In this document: positions 9,622-17,910 of the stretch, piece after piece
Layout: every line of letters begins with the position of its first letter
Position numbering within the stretch: the stretch's first letter is position 1
Origin: CAYNYI01 sp964401455
GTDB taxonomy: Bacteria; Fibrobacterota; OXYB2-FULL-49-7; CAYNYI01
DNA: 20,282 nucleotides
NCBI GenBank assembly: GCA_964401455.1
Contig: CAYNYI010000053.1
Span: 1-20,282 of the forward strand
Reading direction: 5' to 3'
Notes under the pieces: generated by a model
Told to the model about the DNA's origin: nothing
The model's database searches: none
What the model saw: the letters and a program-made list of their open reading frames with translations, nothing else
Translations under genes and position numbers: made by a program

Positions 9622-10447
9622 GCCGCTCCGTAAGGAAAAGGTAAGTTTTCAAAGAATCGACCGCTTCTTTTACATCGTGGACCCTCAGTATATCCGCTCC
9701 TTTTTCAGCAGCGAAAATATCGGCAGAGATTGTTCCGGCCAGTCTTTCTTCGGGCGTATTTCCGAGGAGAGTCTTGAAATAGGATTTCCTGGAAAGTCCA
9801 ATCAAAACAGGATATCCGGTTTTATTGAACGAACCTATACCCCGGAGTATTGCCGTATTGTGTTCGAAACTTTTGCCGAATCCTATTCCGGGATCAATTA
9901 TAATTTCCTCTTTTTTTAGCCCCGCGGACAGGCCCTTTTCAGCGGCCCGTTCCAGAAATTCTTTGATTTCAGATACGGGGTTTTCATATTCAGGGGAGTC
10001 CTGCATGTTCGCCGGGGTACCCTGAATGTGCCCCAATATTAGCGCGGCCCCGTATTTTACGGCTATAGCCGCTTTGCCTGGCCCTTTTTTAAGTCCGCTG
10101 ATATCATTTATTATGGAAGCTCCCTCAAAAAGGGCCGCTTCGGCGACCTCCTCTTTAACGGTATCTATCGAAATCAAAGCTTCGGGATAAGCGTCTCTGA
10201 TTTCTCTTATTGCCGGAATTACTCTGGCAAGCTCGGTCTGTGTATCTACACCGGGAGAACCCGGTTTTGTGGATTCACCGCCGATATCTATTATGTCGGC
10301 ACCGGATTCTATCATTTCTCCGGCTTTCCCGGCGGCGGCGCGTCCATTGGTTATCCTGCTCTTTTCATAGAAGGAGTCCGGAGTAATATTGAGAATTCCC
10401 ATTATCAGCGGGAAACCCTTTTTAGCCCTGAAGTCAGGCCTTTTCAT
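9608..10447 (-). CDS. folP: Dihydropteroate synthase
   Basis: From the ATG at 10447 this encodes 279 residues, the normal length of the family. Motifs in order are MGILNITPDSF (16-26), DIIDIGGESTKPG (51-63), LISIDT (91-96), GHIQGTPANMQ (139-149), IIDPGIGFGKSFEHN (183-197), GLSRKS (217-222) and RVHDV (265-269). The enzyme joins 6-hydroxymethyl-dihydropterin diphosphate and p-aminobenzoate to give 7,8-dihydropteroate in the cytoplasmic folate pathway. The frame stays open upstream to 10576, but that extension only reads the lysine-rich ftsH tail in another frame. The ATG at 10447, with GGCGG about 5 bases upstream, aligns with the usual N-terminus. It overlaps ftsH by 14 bases and cdaA by 14 bases, so coupled translation is likely. 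The loop usually reading H-M-x-G-T-P is HIQGTP here. Confidence 0.96.
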   Translation of the reverse strand: MKRPDFRAKKGFPLIMGILNITPDSFYEKSRITNGRAAAGKAGEMIESGADIIDIGGESTKPGSPGVDTQTELARVIPAIREIRDAYPEALISIDTVKEEVAEAALFEGASIINDISGLKKGPGKAAIAVKYGAALILGHIQGTPANMQDSPEYENPVSEIKEFLERAAEKGLSAGLKKEEIIIDPGIGFGKSFEHNTAILRGIGSFNKTGYPVLIGLSRKSYFKTLLGNTPEERLAGTISADIFAAEKGADILRVHDVKEAVDSLKTYLFLTERHGAL

Positions 10448-12593
10448 CAAATCCGCCGCCCCGCTGTCCGTTCCCTTTTTCCTGTTCTTTTTTTTCTTTT
10501 TCTTTTTCTTTTTCTTTTTTCTCCCTGATTTTTTTTCTTTCCTCTTCCATTTCTTTTTCAATTTTTTCAATCTCAAGTTTTCTTGTTTTCTTGGCCGAGA
10601 TAATTTCCTCGCCCTTGAGTATCCTTTCTATTTCTTCTTTATCCAGTAGTTCATGTATCAAAAGAGCGTCGGCAAGGTTTTTAACTTCTTCACGGTGTTC
10701 CTCAAGCATCTGTCTTGTCTTCTCTCTCTGCGTATCAATAATCTGCTTTACTTCTGAATCAATCAACTGAGCCGTTTTTTCGCTATAGTCCTGATGATGG
10801 CTCATCTCCTTTCCGAGAAAGACATGGCCCTGTGTCTGGCCGTAGGCGATTGTTCCGAGTTTATCGCTCATGCCGTAATTACATACCATCCTCCTCGCAA
10901 TTTTTGTAGCCTGCTTTATATCGTTGGAGGCACCGGAAGAAATGCTGTGCAGGAACATCTCCTCAGCTACACGGCCTCCCATCATTGCGCATATCTGCCC
11001 AAGCATATACTCTTTGGAATATGAGTGTTTGTCCTCCAGGGGAAGCGAAAAAGTCACTCCCATAGCCATACCCCTCGGAATTATAGTTACCTTGTGCAGA
11101 GGCTCGGTAAATTCATGAAAAAGATGTATAACAGCGTGCCCGGCTTCATGTATTGCTGTGAGGTTTTTTTCTTCATCCGAAATTACAAGGCTTGAACGCT
11201 CAGTGCCCATCATGACCTTGTCTCTGGCTTCCTCAAAATCCTGAGGCGAGACTTTTTCCTGATTGAATCTTGCCGCGAGGAGGGCGGCTTCATTTACCAT
11301 GTTGGCTATATCGGCGCCGGAAAACCCGGGTGTACCGCGAGCCATTTTATTAAGATCCACATCATCGTCAAGAGGAATGTTTTTTGTATGTACTTTAAGT
11401 ATTCCCTCCCGTCCTTTTATGTCGGGCCGGTCAACTACGACTTGCCGGTCAAATCTTCCGGGGCGGAGCAGCGCCGGGTCGAGCACGTCCGGTCGGTTTG
11501 TCGCCGCTATCAGTATTACACCGCTGTTTTCCTCGAAACCGTCCATTTCGACAAGTAGCTGGTTAAGGGTTTGTTCTCGTTCGTCGTGTCCGCCGCCCAG
11601 ACCGGCTCCCCGGTGGCGCCCCACGGCGTCTATTTCATCCACAAAAATTATGCAGGGGGCGTTCTTTTTACCCTGTTCGAAAATATCTCTTACTCTTGAG
11701 GCGCCCACACCTACGAACATCTCAACGAAGTCGGAGCCACTCATGCTGAAAAAGGGAACTTCCGCTTCGCCGGCAACAGCTCTTGCCAACAGGGTTTTTC
11801 CGGTGCCCGGAGGGCCGAGAAGAAGAACCCCCTTTGGTATCTTTCCTCCGAGTTTCTGGAATTTATCGGGCCGCCTGAGATAATCGATTATCTCTTTAAG
11901 TTCTATCTTTGCCTCGTCAACTCCGGCGACATCTACGAAGGTTATTTTTCTTTTTTCCGGGCTTATTACCCTTGCTTTACTTTTACCGAAAGAAAAAAGG
12001 CCTCTCTGGCCGCCTCCGCCTCCCTGCATCTGTCTCATGATGAAAAGCCAGAAAGCTATTATTACTATCCAGGGGAGAAGAGAAAGCAGTATGGAAGTAA
12101 AGGCAATACCGCTCTTTTTGAAAACAATCCTCATTCCGGAATTTTCCCATTTCTGCAGCATGTTGTCGGTTATGGTTATAAGAGTAGTGCTGAACGTAAA
12201 TGTTGTATTGTTTTCGATTTCTCTTTGTGCGGCCGGTGTAATACCGGAAGCCAGTATTATCTCAGCCGCTTCTCTCGCCGCTGCCGGTGACAGGAATTTT
12301 CCCGTAAATTCCAGCCCCGACTCTGTATTTGATATTTCGGCTGATATAAATGGTGCTATAGCGGAGTCATTTGTTAATTTAACGAAAGCTGAATAGGGGA
12401 TTCTTACCGGAGCCGGAGTGATATTGCTTTTTATGTTATAAAGAACAAAAGCAAGGACCACCAAAAAAATGATAAAAGTGAAGTTTCTGTATTTTCCACC
12501 TCCGGGTTTATTCGGGTCTTTTTTATTTTTTGAGTCAAAAATCAGTTTTTTCTTGTTTTCTTTTTTTTCAGGTTCTTTATCGGGTTTACCCAT
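10434..12593 (-). CDS. ftsH: ATP-dependent zinc metalloprotease FtsH
   Basis: This 719-residue protein has a charged lysine-rich N-terminal extension (1-36), membrane segment 1 (about 37-53), an extracytoplasmic domain, and membrane segment 2 (about 164-186) ending in MRQMQGGGGG. The AAA module has Walker A GPPGTGKT (260-267), pore motif FVG (293-295), Walker B IIFVDEID (315-322) and second-region-of-homology arginines near 377-383. The protease domain has zinc site HEAGH (482-486) with the third ligand D558 in SGASNDIKQAT. It forms a membrane-bound hexamer that degrades short-lived and misassembled proteins. The last 40 residues are an extreme Lys/Glu tail (KEKEKEKEKKE) written by a GAAAAA microsatellite, which is unlike most FtsH tails. 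The start overlaps the tilS stop by 8 bases, and folP starts inside its last codons. Confidence 0.97.
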   Translation of the reverse strand: MGKPDKEPEKKENKKKLIFDSKNKKDPNKPGGGKYRNFTFIIFLVVLAFVLYNIKSNITPAPVRIPYSAFVKLTNDSAIAPFISAEISNTESGLEFTGKFLSPAAAREAAEIILASGITPAAQREIENNTTFTFSTTLITITDNMLQKWENSGMRIVFKKSGIAFTSILLSLLPWIVIIAFWLFIMRQMQGGGGGQRGLFSFGKSKARVISPEKRKITFVDVAGVDEAKIELKEIIDYLRRPDKFQKLGGKIPKGVLLLGPPGTGKTLLARAVAGEAEVPFFSMSGSDFVEMFVGVGASRVRDIFEQGKKNAPCIIFVDEIDAVGRHRGAGLGGGHDEREQTLNQLLVEMDGFEENSGVILIAATNRPDVLDPALLRPGRFDRQVVVDRPDIKGREGILKVHTKNIPLDDDVDLNKMARGTPGFSGADIANMVNEAALLAARFNQEKVSPQDFEEARDKVMMGTERSSLVISDEEKNLTAIHEAGHAVIHLFHEFTEPLHKVTIIPRGMAMGVTFSLPLEDKHSYSKEYMLGQICAMMGGRVAEEMFLHSISSGASNDIKQATKIARRMVCNYGMSDKLGTIAYGQTQGHVFLGKEMSHHQDYSEKTAQLIDSEVKQIIDTQREKTRQMLEEHREEVKNLADALLIHELLDKEEIERILKGEEIISAKKTRKLEIEKIEKEMEEERKKIREKKEKEKEKEKKEQEKGNGQRGGGFDEKA
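10487..10521. repeat. Hexanucleotide microsatellite in the ftsH tail
   Basis: The plus strand shows four perfect TTTTTC units (10491-10514), flanked by a run of eight T and a six-T run. On the coding strand this is (GAAAAA)n, encoding alternating Lys and Glu near the FtsH C-terminus, about 40-75 bases upstream of the folP start. Gain or loss of a whole unit keeps the frame. Slippage in the eight-T run would shift the frame of ftsH and could alter coupling to folP. Confidence 0.85.
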
Positions 12594-13980
12594 TTTTCCT
12601 CCGGATTTCTATTTTAAGTATGTGCCGAGTTTTATCGGTTATTCCGTATTTTTCATTTATTCTCGCTCCTGCCGCCCAGATTACTTCGTTATTCTCCGTA
12701 TCAGTAAGAACCGGAACGGAGCAAACAGCCGATGCGGCTATTCCGGAATCGGCCAGGAAAACCCGGAGTTTTTTTGTGCCGCGCATTCCTGTCGGGCTTA
12801 TGCTGTCTGTTTTCCGGGGCGGGCGCACTTCCATAAATTCAGGGATTTTATTCTTATCGAAAAAAGCCCGGTATTCATAAGATTCGGGAAAGATCCCGTC
12901 CCATTCCGCTTTTTCGAACTCAGCCTGCGAAATCCAAAAGTCCATGGATTCCGTAAAAAGGCCTTTTCGAATTTTAAAACCTTTAAAACTTTTTTCCGGT
13001 ATCCGCTGCGAGTTCCGAAATACAGCTCCTCCGCTGTACAACTCCGCTGAAATTCCGAATGGAATTTTTAAAACGGTTCCTCTGCTTCCGCTGTTAAGGG
13101 CATTGGTCAGAGAATCAACGGCACTTTCGGTAATGCGCGCTTCATGCCCGAATCTACGCAGTACGGCCCGAAGCACAGACGCACAGTCCTGACTCAAATA
13201 TACATAATTGTTCCGCGGGCTTTGTAGTAGAATCTCGCCGTTTTTTTCTATTAACACAACGGAGGTATGGATATCGGGGTTATTGTTTTCCGAGCAGTTT
13301 CTCGATAAACGGGCGAGAGACTCATCAATATTTGGATTGAATTCAGAGCGAATAAGAGGAAGCAGTATATTACGGATTTTATTTCTTTTATAAACCGTAG
13401 ATAAATTGGATGAATCTTCCCGGAAAAAAAGGTCTTTCTTCTCAAGAAACTCGATTATCTCGCTTTTTGTAATATCACGTATCGGTCTTATTATACGTCC
13501 GTTGCGGTAAGGTATTCCCCGGAGAGAATGAACCGAGGCACCTTCGATAACGCGCATCATCACTGTTTCGGCATTATCTCCGAGATTGTGTGCTGTAGCG
13601 GCGTAATCAAATTTCTCAGAATCCAGTGTTTTTTGTATTAAGGCGTATCTTACTCGTCTTGCCGCGCTTTCCACGGATTCTCCGGGACGGCGTTCCTCTT
13701 TAATATCTTTTTTTTCGGAAAATAATCCGCAGCCGTATTTTTCGCTGAGTTTTGATACGAATAGTGCGTCTGCCGATGATTCTTCACCTCTGAGGCAGTG
13801 GTCCAGATGGAAGATTGAGCAGTCGAGTCTCAGTATCCTTTTTAAATGCAGCAGGAAAATATCTGCCATGAAGACGGAGTCGGCACCTCCGGATACGCAA
13901 AGCAGTACTCTGCTTCCCTTTTTTTCAAGGAGAGAATTCCGCCTGACTGTTCCCAGGACTTTTTGAACAATTTTTTCCAA
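12586..13980 (-). CDS. tilS: tRNA(Ile)-lysidine synthase
   Basis: This 464-residue protein uses a TTG start; an in-frame TAA lies 21 bases upstream and no ATG or GTG is available between. AGAGG about 8 bases upstream supports this start. The N-terminal PP-loop is LLCVSGGADS (26-35), followed by FHLDHCLRGEESSADA and ATAHNLGDNAETVMMR, the family's H-x-x-x-D-x-AET region, with glycine where the first of two aspartates often sits. The C-terminal TilS domain (about 380-460) has PTGMRGTKKLRVFLAD and EVIWAAGARINEKY. The enzyme attaches lysine to C34 of the minor isoleucine tRNA so that it reads AUA, using ATP. It is normally essential where that tRNA is used. It appears to be the first gene of the operon leading into ftsH, folP and cdaA, an order similar to that seen in several phyla. 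Confidence 0.95.
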   Translation of the reverse strand: MEKIVQKVLGTVRRNSLLEKKGSRVLLCVSGGADSVFMADIFLLHLKRILRLDCSIFHLDHCLRGEESSADALFVSKLSEKYGCGLFSEKKDIKEERRPGESVESAARRVRYALIQKTLDSEKFDYAATAHNLGDNAETVMMRVIEGASVHSLRGIPYRNGRIIRPIRDITKSEIIEFLEKKDLFFREDSSNLSTVYKRNKIRNILLPLIRSEFNPNIDESLARLSRNCSENNNPDIHTSVVLIEKNGEILLQSPRNNYVYLSQDCASVLRAVLRRFGHEARITESAVDSLTNALNSGSRGTVLKIPFGISAELYSGGAVFRNSQRIPEKSFKGFKIRKGLFTESMDFWISQAEFEKAEWDGIFPESYEYRAFFDKNKIPEFMEVRPPRKTDSISPTGMRGTKKLRVFLADSGIAASAVCSVPVLTDTENNEVIWAAGARINEKYGITDKTRHILKIEIRRKNG

Positions 13981-14026
13981 TGCGGCTGCCTCTGCCTTTT
14001 ATCGTTATTTAATGATTGGCCGATTT

Positions 14027-14041
14027 CAAAATTACATTATA
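14027..14041 (-). promoter_or_regulatory. Possible promoter of the tilS operon
   Basis: In the 97 bases between the regulator relic and tilS, the minus strand carries a perfect TATAAT (14041-14036). Just after it comes TAATTTTG (14034-14027), which matches the TAnnTTTG -7 element described for Bacteroidota promoters. No convincing -35 or -33 element lies upstream. The region is AT-rich, so chance matches are possible. Position and orientation suit transcription of tilS. Confidence 0.3.
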
Positions 14042-14077
14042 AATATAATAATTTTTGAAGGCCGCGGAACGGTCGGA

Positions 14078-14756
14078 TTACGGCATGCTTTCTACCGGCA
14101 CTTTTATAGAAGTCAGAAGTACTTTAAAATAGGGTGCGGTCTCCAAATCGTCAAACCCTGTTATTCCGGCTTTCTCAGGTATGCTGATTCGATTTTCGAG
14201 AAAGCGGCAGGCTATACCCTCCGCAGTCATGTCGCTGTCTGTTACTACGGCGCTTTTTCCGGGGCATTCTTTTATCCGGCCGGATATTTCCTCCGCAATA
14301 TCTATCCCGGCAGCGAATTCATTTCGGGCGGGGACGAGGTTTGAGCCGGATGGATAGGTCTCAAAATTCTTGAAATTTTCAATAAGGCCCGAGAATTCAC
14401 GGGAAGCCCCGCATGATCTCATAATATCTTCTTCTATAAATAAATTTTTGTATTTCCTCTTATGAATTTCTTTTATAAGTTTCGAATAGATTTTCGGCCT
14501 TGAAAACCCGGAGAGAGAGACTCCCTTTTCAGTCAGATTTTTTTCAATTTCCGACCATCCCGGCAAATCGAAATGGCAATTATAAATTATAAATCTGCTT
14601 CCGCTGAAATAATTCATCAAGTTACCGTTTATAGCAGCGGAGAGAGTTTGGCGGGAAACCTTAAGGTGACCCGCCTGTTCCGACAAGAGCTTTCCCGTCG
14701 GCGTGTACTATTTTACCAGGATGTTTTTCTGCTATTTCACGGATTTCCTTCTGCAT
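14078..14756 (-). pseudogene. Relic of a GntR/LacI-type transcriptional regulator
   Basis: An ATG at 14756, preceded by AGGAAA at ideal spacing, opens MQKEIREIAEKHPGK. The protein then continues in a different frame from about 14707 (YTPTGKLLSEQAGHLKVSR, then QTLSAAINGN), which reads as a helix-turn-helix. That frame runs to a stop at 14078 and ends in GITGFDDLETAPYF, then LLTSIKVPVESMP. This is the typical LacI-family effector-domain ending, in which VPVESM is usually followed by about 40-60 more residues that are absent here. The effector domain also looks short in its first half (about 202 codons in the longest frame). A frameshift plus a truncated C-terminus marks it as a decayed gene. 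If translated from the TTG at 14686 it could make a 202-residue protein. It lies 97 bases upstream of tilS in the same direction. Confidence 0.65.
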
Positions 14757-14778
14757 TATTTTTCCTGTTTCTACGCAC

Positions 14779-14820
14779 TTCTGTGATCATACCGCCGCCT
14801 ATGATTACAGCTTCAGGTTT
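14779..14820 (-). pseudogene. Fourteen-codon fragment of another protein
   Basis: On the minus strand, 14820-14779 reads KPEAVIIGGGMITE in a frame distinct from the regulator's start. It has no ATG; a TAG lies four codons before it and it ends soon afterwards at TGA, overlapping the regulator start. The glycine-rich hydrophobic pattern resembles the first beta-alpha turn of Gfo/Idh/MocA oxidoreductases, or alternatively the PExVIIGGG segment of ROK kinases. Either way it looks like the scrap left after a deletion. Identification from so few residues is weak. Confidence 0.3.
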
Positions 14821-14850
14821 TGAGGGAATATTCTATTCCTTTTATATATG

Positions 14851-14898
14851 AGAGCTTTAAACGGGGCAAGCAAAACATTACAGTAGGCTCTTTTTTTT
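14851..14898 (+). terminator. Terminator-like hairpin or attenuator candidate
   Basis: On the plus strand AGAGC (14851-14855) can pair with GCTCT (14887-14891), followed directly by a run of eight T (14891-14898). The stem is short and the loop is about 31 bases, so it is weak. No plus-strand gene precedes it within 800 bases. Inside the loop ACGGGGC (14861-14867) can pair instead with GCCCCGT (14907-14913) or with CCCCGT (14952-14957), giving mutually exclusive structures ahead of the plus-strand gene at 14982. Confidence 0.25.
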
Positions 14899-14957
14899 AA
14901 ATTATAGCCCCGTCATCATATGTCGGCCCAAAAGGCCTAAATTAAATTATACCCCGT
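14897..14957 (-). repeat. Two direct repeats each carrying TATAAT
   Basis: The minus strand shows ACGGGGcTATAATTTAA (14913-14897) and ACGGGGTATAATTTAA (14957-14942), identical except for one inserted C, with starts 44 bases apart. Each includes a perfect -10-like TATAAT (14906-14901 and 14951-14946), but neither has a clear TTGACA 16-18 bases upstream. A GGCC-caaaa-GGCC palindrome (14925-14937) lies between them. They could be operator or promoter copies for the divergent intergenic region. Confidence 0.6.
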
Positions 14958-14981
14958 TAGTATTAGAAAAGGAGAGAGACA

Positions 14982-15524
14982 ATGGAAGGTTTGAAAGATA
15001 ATGTGATATTCAGTTGTGCCGGAAAAAATTACGGAAATCATGCGGAGGCATACCGCTGGGCTGAGAAAGAAATACGCTCCCGGCAAAAGGGAGGAGAGAT
15101 AGTGATAGAGGACTCGGATGAATATGAAAATCCCGAGGCGCGGGCGGAGATGGAAAAAGGGTACAGGCTTTTTAATGACGGATTTTATTCATCAGCCGGG
15201 GTACATTTCCTTATTGCCGTCAGAAGTGGATTCAAGTACGGCTATTTTATGCTCGGCAATTGTTATGGGAAACTTTTCCCCGGAACCGGGAGCGAAAGTT
15301 TCCGTATGGCTATAGGAGTTTATTCTGCTTTTATAAAAAGCCGTGAGGAAAACGGCGGAAGCATGCACAAGGAAGCTTATGTCAATAGGGGAATGGTGTA
15401 TTATAAACAGGGCCTCCTGAAGAACGACAGGCTTATGATAAATCTGGCCTGTCGGGACCTTAATACGGCCCTCAGAATGGAACAGGGAGGAGAGGAGAGT
15501 GAAAATATGATTAAAATAATTTGA
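14982..15524 (+). CDS. Small TPR-like protein of unknown role
   Basis: This 180-residue protein has an ATG preceded by AAGGAGAG (14969-14976), a strong ribosome binding site. I do not recognise the family. The first 45 residues are polar (NHAEAYRWAEKEIRSRQKGG) with no signal peptide or membrane segment, so it is probably cytoplasmic. From about residue 50 the pattern suggests helical repeats of the TPR/Sel1 type: ARAEMEKGYRLFNDGFYSSA, YGYFMLGNCYGKLFPG, KEAYVNRGMVYYKQGLL and ACRDLNTALRME. Such folds usually bind other proteins. It reads away from the regulator relic and lies 97 bases before metE in the same direction, so the two could be co-transcribed. No function can be assigned. Confidence 0.75.
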   Translation: MEGLKDNVIFSCAGKNYGNHAEAYRWAEKEIRSRQKGGEIVIEDSDEYENPEARAEMEKGYRLFNDGFYSSAGVHFLIAVRSGFKYGYFMLGNCYGKLFPGTGSESFRMAIGVYSAFIKSREENGGSMHKEAYVNRGMVYYKQGLLKNDRLMINLACRDLNTALRMEQGGEESENMIKII

Positions 15525-15571
15525 TAGAAAATATAATAGCTTTAATGTAATTGCGTTTGTCTGGATTAATG

Positions 15572-15586
15572 TTTATTTTAAATAAA
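15572..15586. repeat. AT-rich inverted repeat upstream of metE
   Basis: In the 97-base gap before metE, TTTATTT and AAATAAA form perfect 7-base arms around a single T, about 35 bases before the start codon. A TATAAT lies at 15532-15537. No SAM or cobalamin riboswitch is recognisable and the gap is too short for a full one. The site could be an operator, but AT-rich chance palindromes are common. Confidence 0.25.
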
Positions 15587-15621
15587 TAATTTAACAGATC
15601 GCGCAAGCCAAAGGAAAAAAA

Positions 15622-17877
15622 ATGGAATTCAGAACTGCAATTACAGGCTTTCCTAGAATAGGGGAAAACCGTGAGCTCAAAAAAGCGCTCGAAAGTTACT
15701 GGTCGGGGAAAATCCCGCTTTCGGAGCTTTCACAAACTGCCGCAGATCTTAGAAAAAAACACTGGACCGAACAAAAGAGCCGGGGAATTGACCTGATAAG
15801 CGTCAATGACTTCAGCTTTTATGATATAATGCTGGATACTGCAATAATGCTTGGTGCAGTGCCCGCCCGCTTTGCCGGTATAAGTGAACCGTTTGACCGG
15901 TGTTTTTCAATGGCCAGAGGAGGCGATGACTGCGCTGCCATGGAGATGACTAAGTGGTTTAATACCAATTACCATTATATCGTGCCGGAACTCGAAGAAG
16001 GGATGGCTTTATCTTCGGACGTCTCGAAAATAGAAAATGAATATAAGGAAGCAAAGGCCCTCGGAATTACACCTAAAATTAACATAGTAGGACCGATTAC
16101 TTTCACGGCACTTTCCAAATGCCGGAAGGGGCTGGATGTTTTTTCTTTTTTCGATGAGATATTTTCGACCTACAAAGCCCTTCTGGAAAAGATTTCACTG
16201 CTTGATGAAAAAGTTATTGTCCAGATGGAAGAGCCTGTTTTCTGTCTTGACTCATATAATGATAAACTCTCTCTTCTTGAGAAAACTTATGCTTCCTTTT
16301 CTTCGATTAGCGAAAGGCTCGGGATAATTGTCACCGGCTATTTTGAACATTTCTCTGAAGCGGTCAAAGTGCTGTCTTCTACCGGAATCATGGGCTTGGG
16401 TCTTGATTTTGTTTACGGCAAAAAAAACATGGAAAGCCTTTCATATATTAAAGATAAAGTGATTTTTGCCGGAGTGGTTGATGGAAGAAATATATGGAAG
16501 AATGATTTAAAAAAGTCTCTCGGGCTTCTTGATGATATTTCAAAAGTTGTTCCCAAAGACCGTATAATAGTTTCAACAAGCTGTTCTCTTCTTCATGTAC
16601 CTTATTCTGTAAGGCAGGAGCCGGAAAATAAAATTAACGGGATGTTTTCCTTCGCTGTTGAAAAGACGGAAGAGGTGGCTCTTCTCGGAAAGCTTTTTAA
16701 TGATGAGGACCTCACAAAGGATGAAGATTTGTTTTTTAAGGAAAATACCAGAATAAATGAAGAAAAGAAACAGGCTTCGGCCGGTTTAGCAGGTATGGCC
16801 GGTGATAGGGCGAAGAAGGGCTCCGGGAAATACAGGGAAGGGGCTTTTTCAGAGAGAATAAAGCTGCAGAAAGAATTGTTCAAGCTGCCGGATCTTCCGA
16901 CAACAACCATAGGAAGTTTTCCGCAGACTCCCGAATTAAGGAAAGTAAGAAGAGATTACAAAAAAGGGATTATTGAAAGCGGAGAGTATAAAGAAAATAT
17001 CAGGAAATATATTGACGAATGCATCCTTTTTCAAGAAGAATCGGGCCTTGATGTGCTTGTTCACGGCGAGCCCGAGAGAAACGATATGGTCGAATATTTC
17101 GGTGAACTTTTAAAAGGGTTCCATTTTACATCGAACGGTTGGGTTCAGAGTTATGGAAGCCGCTGTGTCAAGCCGCCGGTTATTTACGGAGACGTCAGCA
17201 GGCCTTATCCAATGACTGTAGAATGGCTAAGCTATGCTCAGTCGCGGACAAAAAAGAGAGTAAAGGGCATGCTGACAGGTCCAGTTACAATTATTAACTG
17301 GTCTTTTGTCCGTGACGACATTCCGCGCTCTGAGACCGCCATGCAGATAGCTCTTGCCCTTGCCGATGAAATAAGCGATCTGCAGGAGCACGGAATAAAA
17401 ATAATCCAGGTGGATGAGGCCGCATTCAAAGAGGGTTATCCTTTGAGAAAAGAGGATATCCCTGCTTATGAAAAATGGGCTTTAGACAGCTTCAGACTGT
17501 CGGTCTCATCGGCAGAAAAAGACACTCAAATACATACACATATGTGCTACAGCGAGTTTAACGATATAATGAAGACTATTGAAGCTATGGACGCCGATGT
17601 CATTACTATTGAAACCGCGAGAAGCGGTAATGAACTTCTTAAAATATTTAACGAGACCGGCTACAAAAACGAGATAGGCCCGGGGGTTTATGATATCCAT
17701 TCGCCGCGGGTTCCGGATGTTTCGGAATTTAAAAAGGAAATAAATGAGAGACTCAAGGTTGTCGAAAGAGAAAAGATGTGGGTTAATCCGGATTGTGGTC
17801 TTAAGACCCGGAAGTGGGAAGAAGTCCGGCCCGCGCTCATAAATATGGTGAAAGCCGTAAGGGAAATACGAGAATAA
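15622..17877 (+). CDS. metE: Cobalamin-independent methionine synthase
   Basis: This 751-residue protein is close to the 753 of E. coli MetE. The N-terminal domain starts TAITGFPRIGENRELKKALE, matching the folate-binding half. The C-terminal catalytic half begins near residue 425 with LPTTTIGSFPQTPELRKVR. All four zinc ligands are present: H640 and C642 (HTHMCYS), E664 (TIETARSG) and C725 (VNPDCGLKTR). They correspond to E. coli H641, C643, E665 and C726. The enzyme moves a methyl group from 5-methyltetrahydropteroyl-polyglutamate to homocysteine to make methionine in the cytoplasm, without vitamin B12. AAGGA at 15611-15615 is the ribosome binding site. It converges with the histidine kinase, whose stop is only 33 bases away. 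It has no other methionine genes beside it. Confidence 0.97.
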   Translation: MEFRTAITGFPRIGENRELKKALESYWSGKIPLSELSQTAADLRKKHWTEQKSRGIDLISVNDFSFYDIMLDTAIMLGAVPARFAGISEPFDRCFSMARGGDDCAAMEMTKWFNTNYHYIVPELEEGMALSSDVSKIENEYKEAKALGITPKINIVGPITFTALSKCRKGLDVFSFFDEIFSTYKALLEKISLLDEKVIVQMEEPVFCLDSYNDKLSLLEKTYASFSSISERLGIIVTGYFEHFSEAVKVLSSTGIMGLGLDFVYGKKNMESLSYIKDKVIFAGVVDGRNIWKNDLKKSLGLLDDISKVVPKDRIIVSTSCSLLHVPYSVRQEPENKINGMFSFAVEKTEEVALLGKLFNDEDLTKDEDLFFKENTRINEEKKQASAGLAGMAGDRAKKGSGKYREGAFSERIKLQKELFKLPDLPTTTIGSFPQTPELRKVRRDYKKGIIESGEYKENIRKYIDECILFQEESGLDVLVHGEPERNDMVEYFGELLKGFHFTSNGWVQSYGSRCVKPPVIYGDVSRPYPMTVEWLSYAQSRTKKRVKGMLTGPVTIINWSFVRDDIPRSETAMQIALALADEISDLQEHGIKIIQVDEAAFKEGYPLRKEDIPAYEKWALDSFRLSVSSAEKDTQIHTHMCYSEFNDIMKTIEAMDADVITIETARSGNELLKIFNETGYKNEIGPGVYDIHSPRVPDVSEFKKEINERLKVVEREKMWVNPDCGLKTRKWEEVRPALINMVKAVREIRE

Positions 17878-17910
17878 AAAATTTGTTAACCCGGTTCTGA
17901 ACAAAAGCTT

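Noticed and set aside
10448..10576. Upstream extension of folP by 43 codons
   Set aside because: It reads the ftsH Lys/Glu tail in another frame (a run of lysines). The ATG at 10447 matches the normal dihydropteroate synthase N-terminus and length.
15525..15621. SAM or cobalamin riboswitch ahead of metE
   Set aside because: The gap is only 97 bases and shows none of the conserved cores of those riboswitches.
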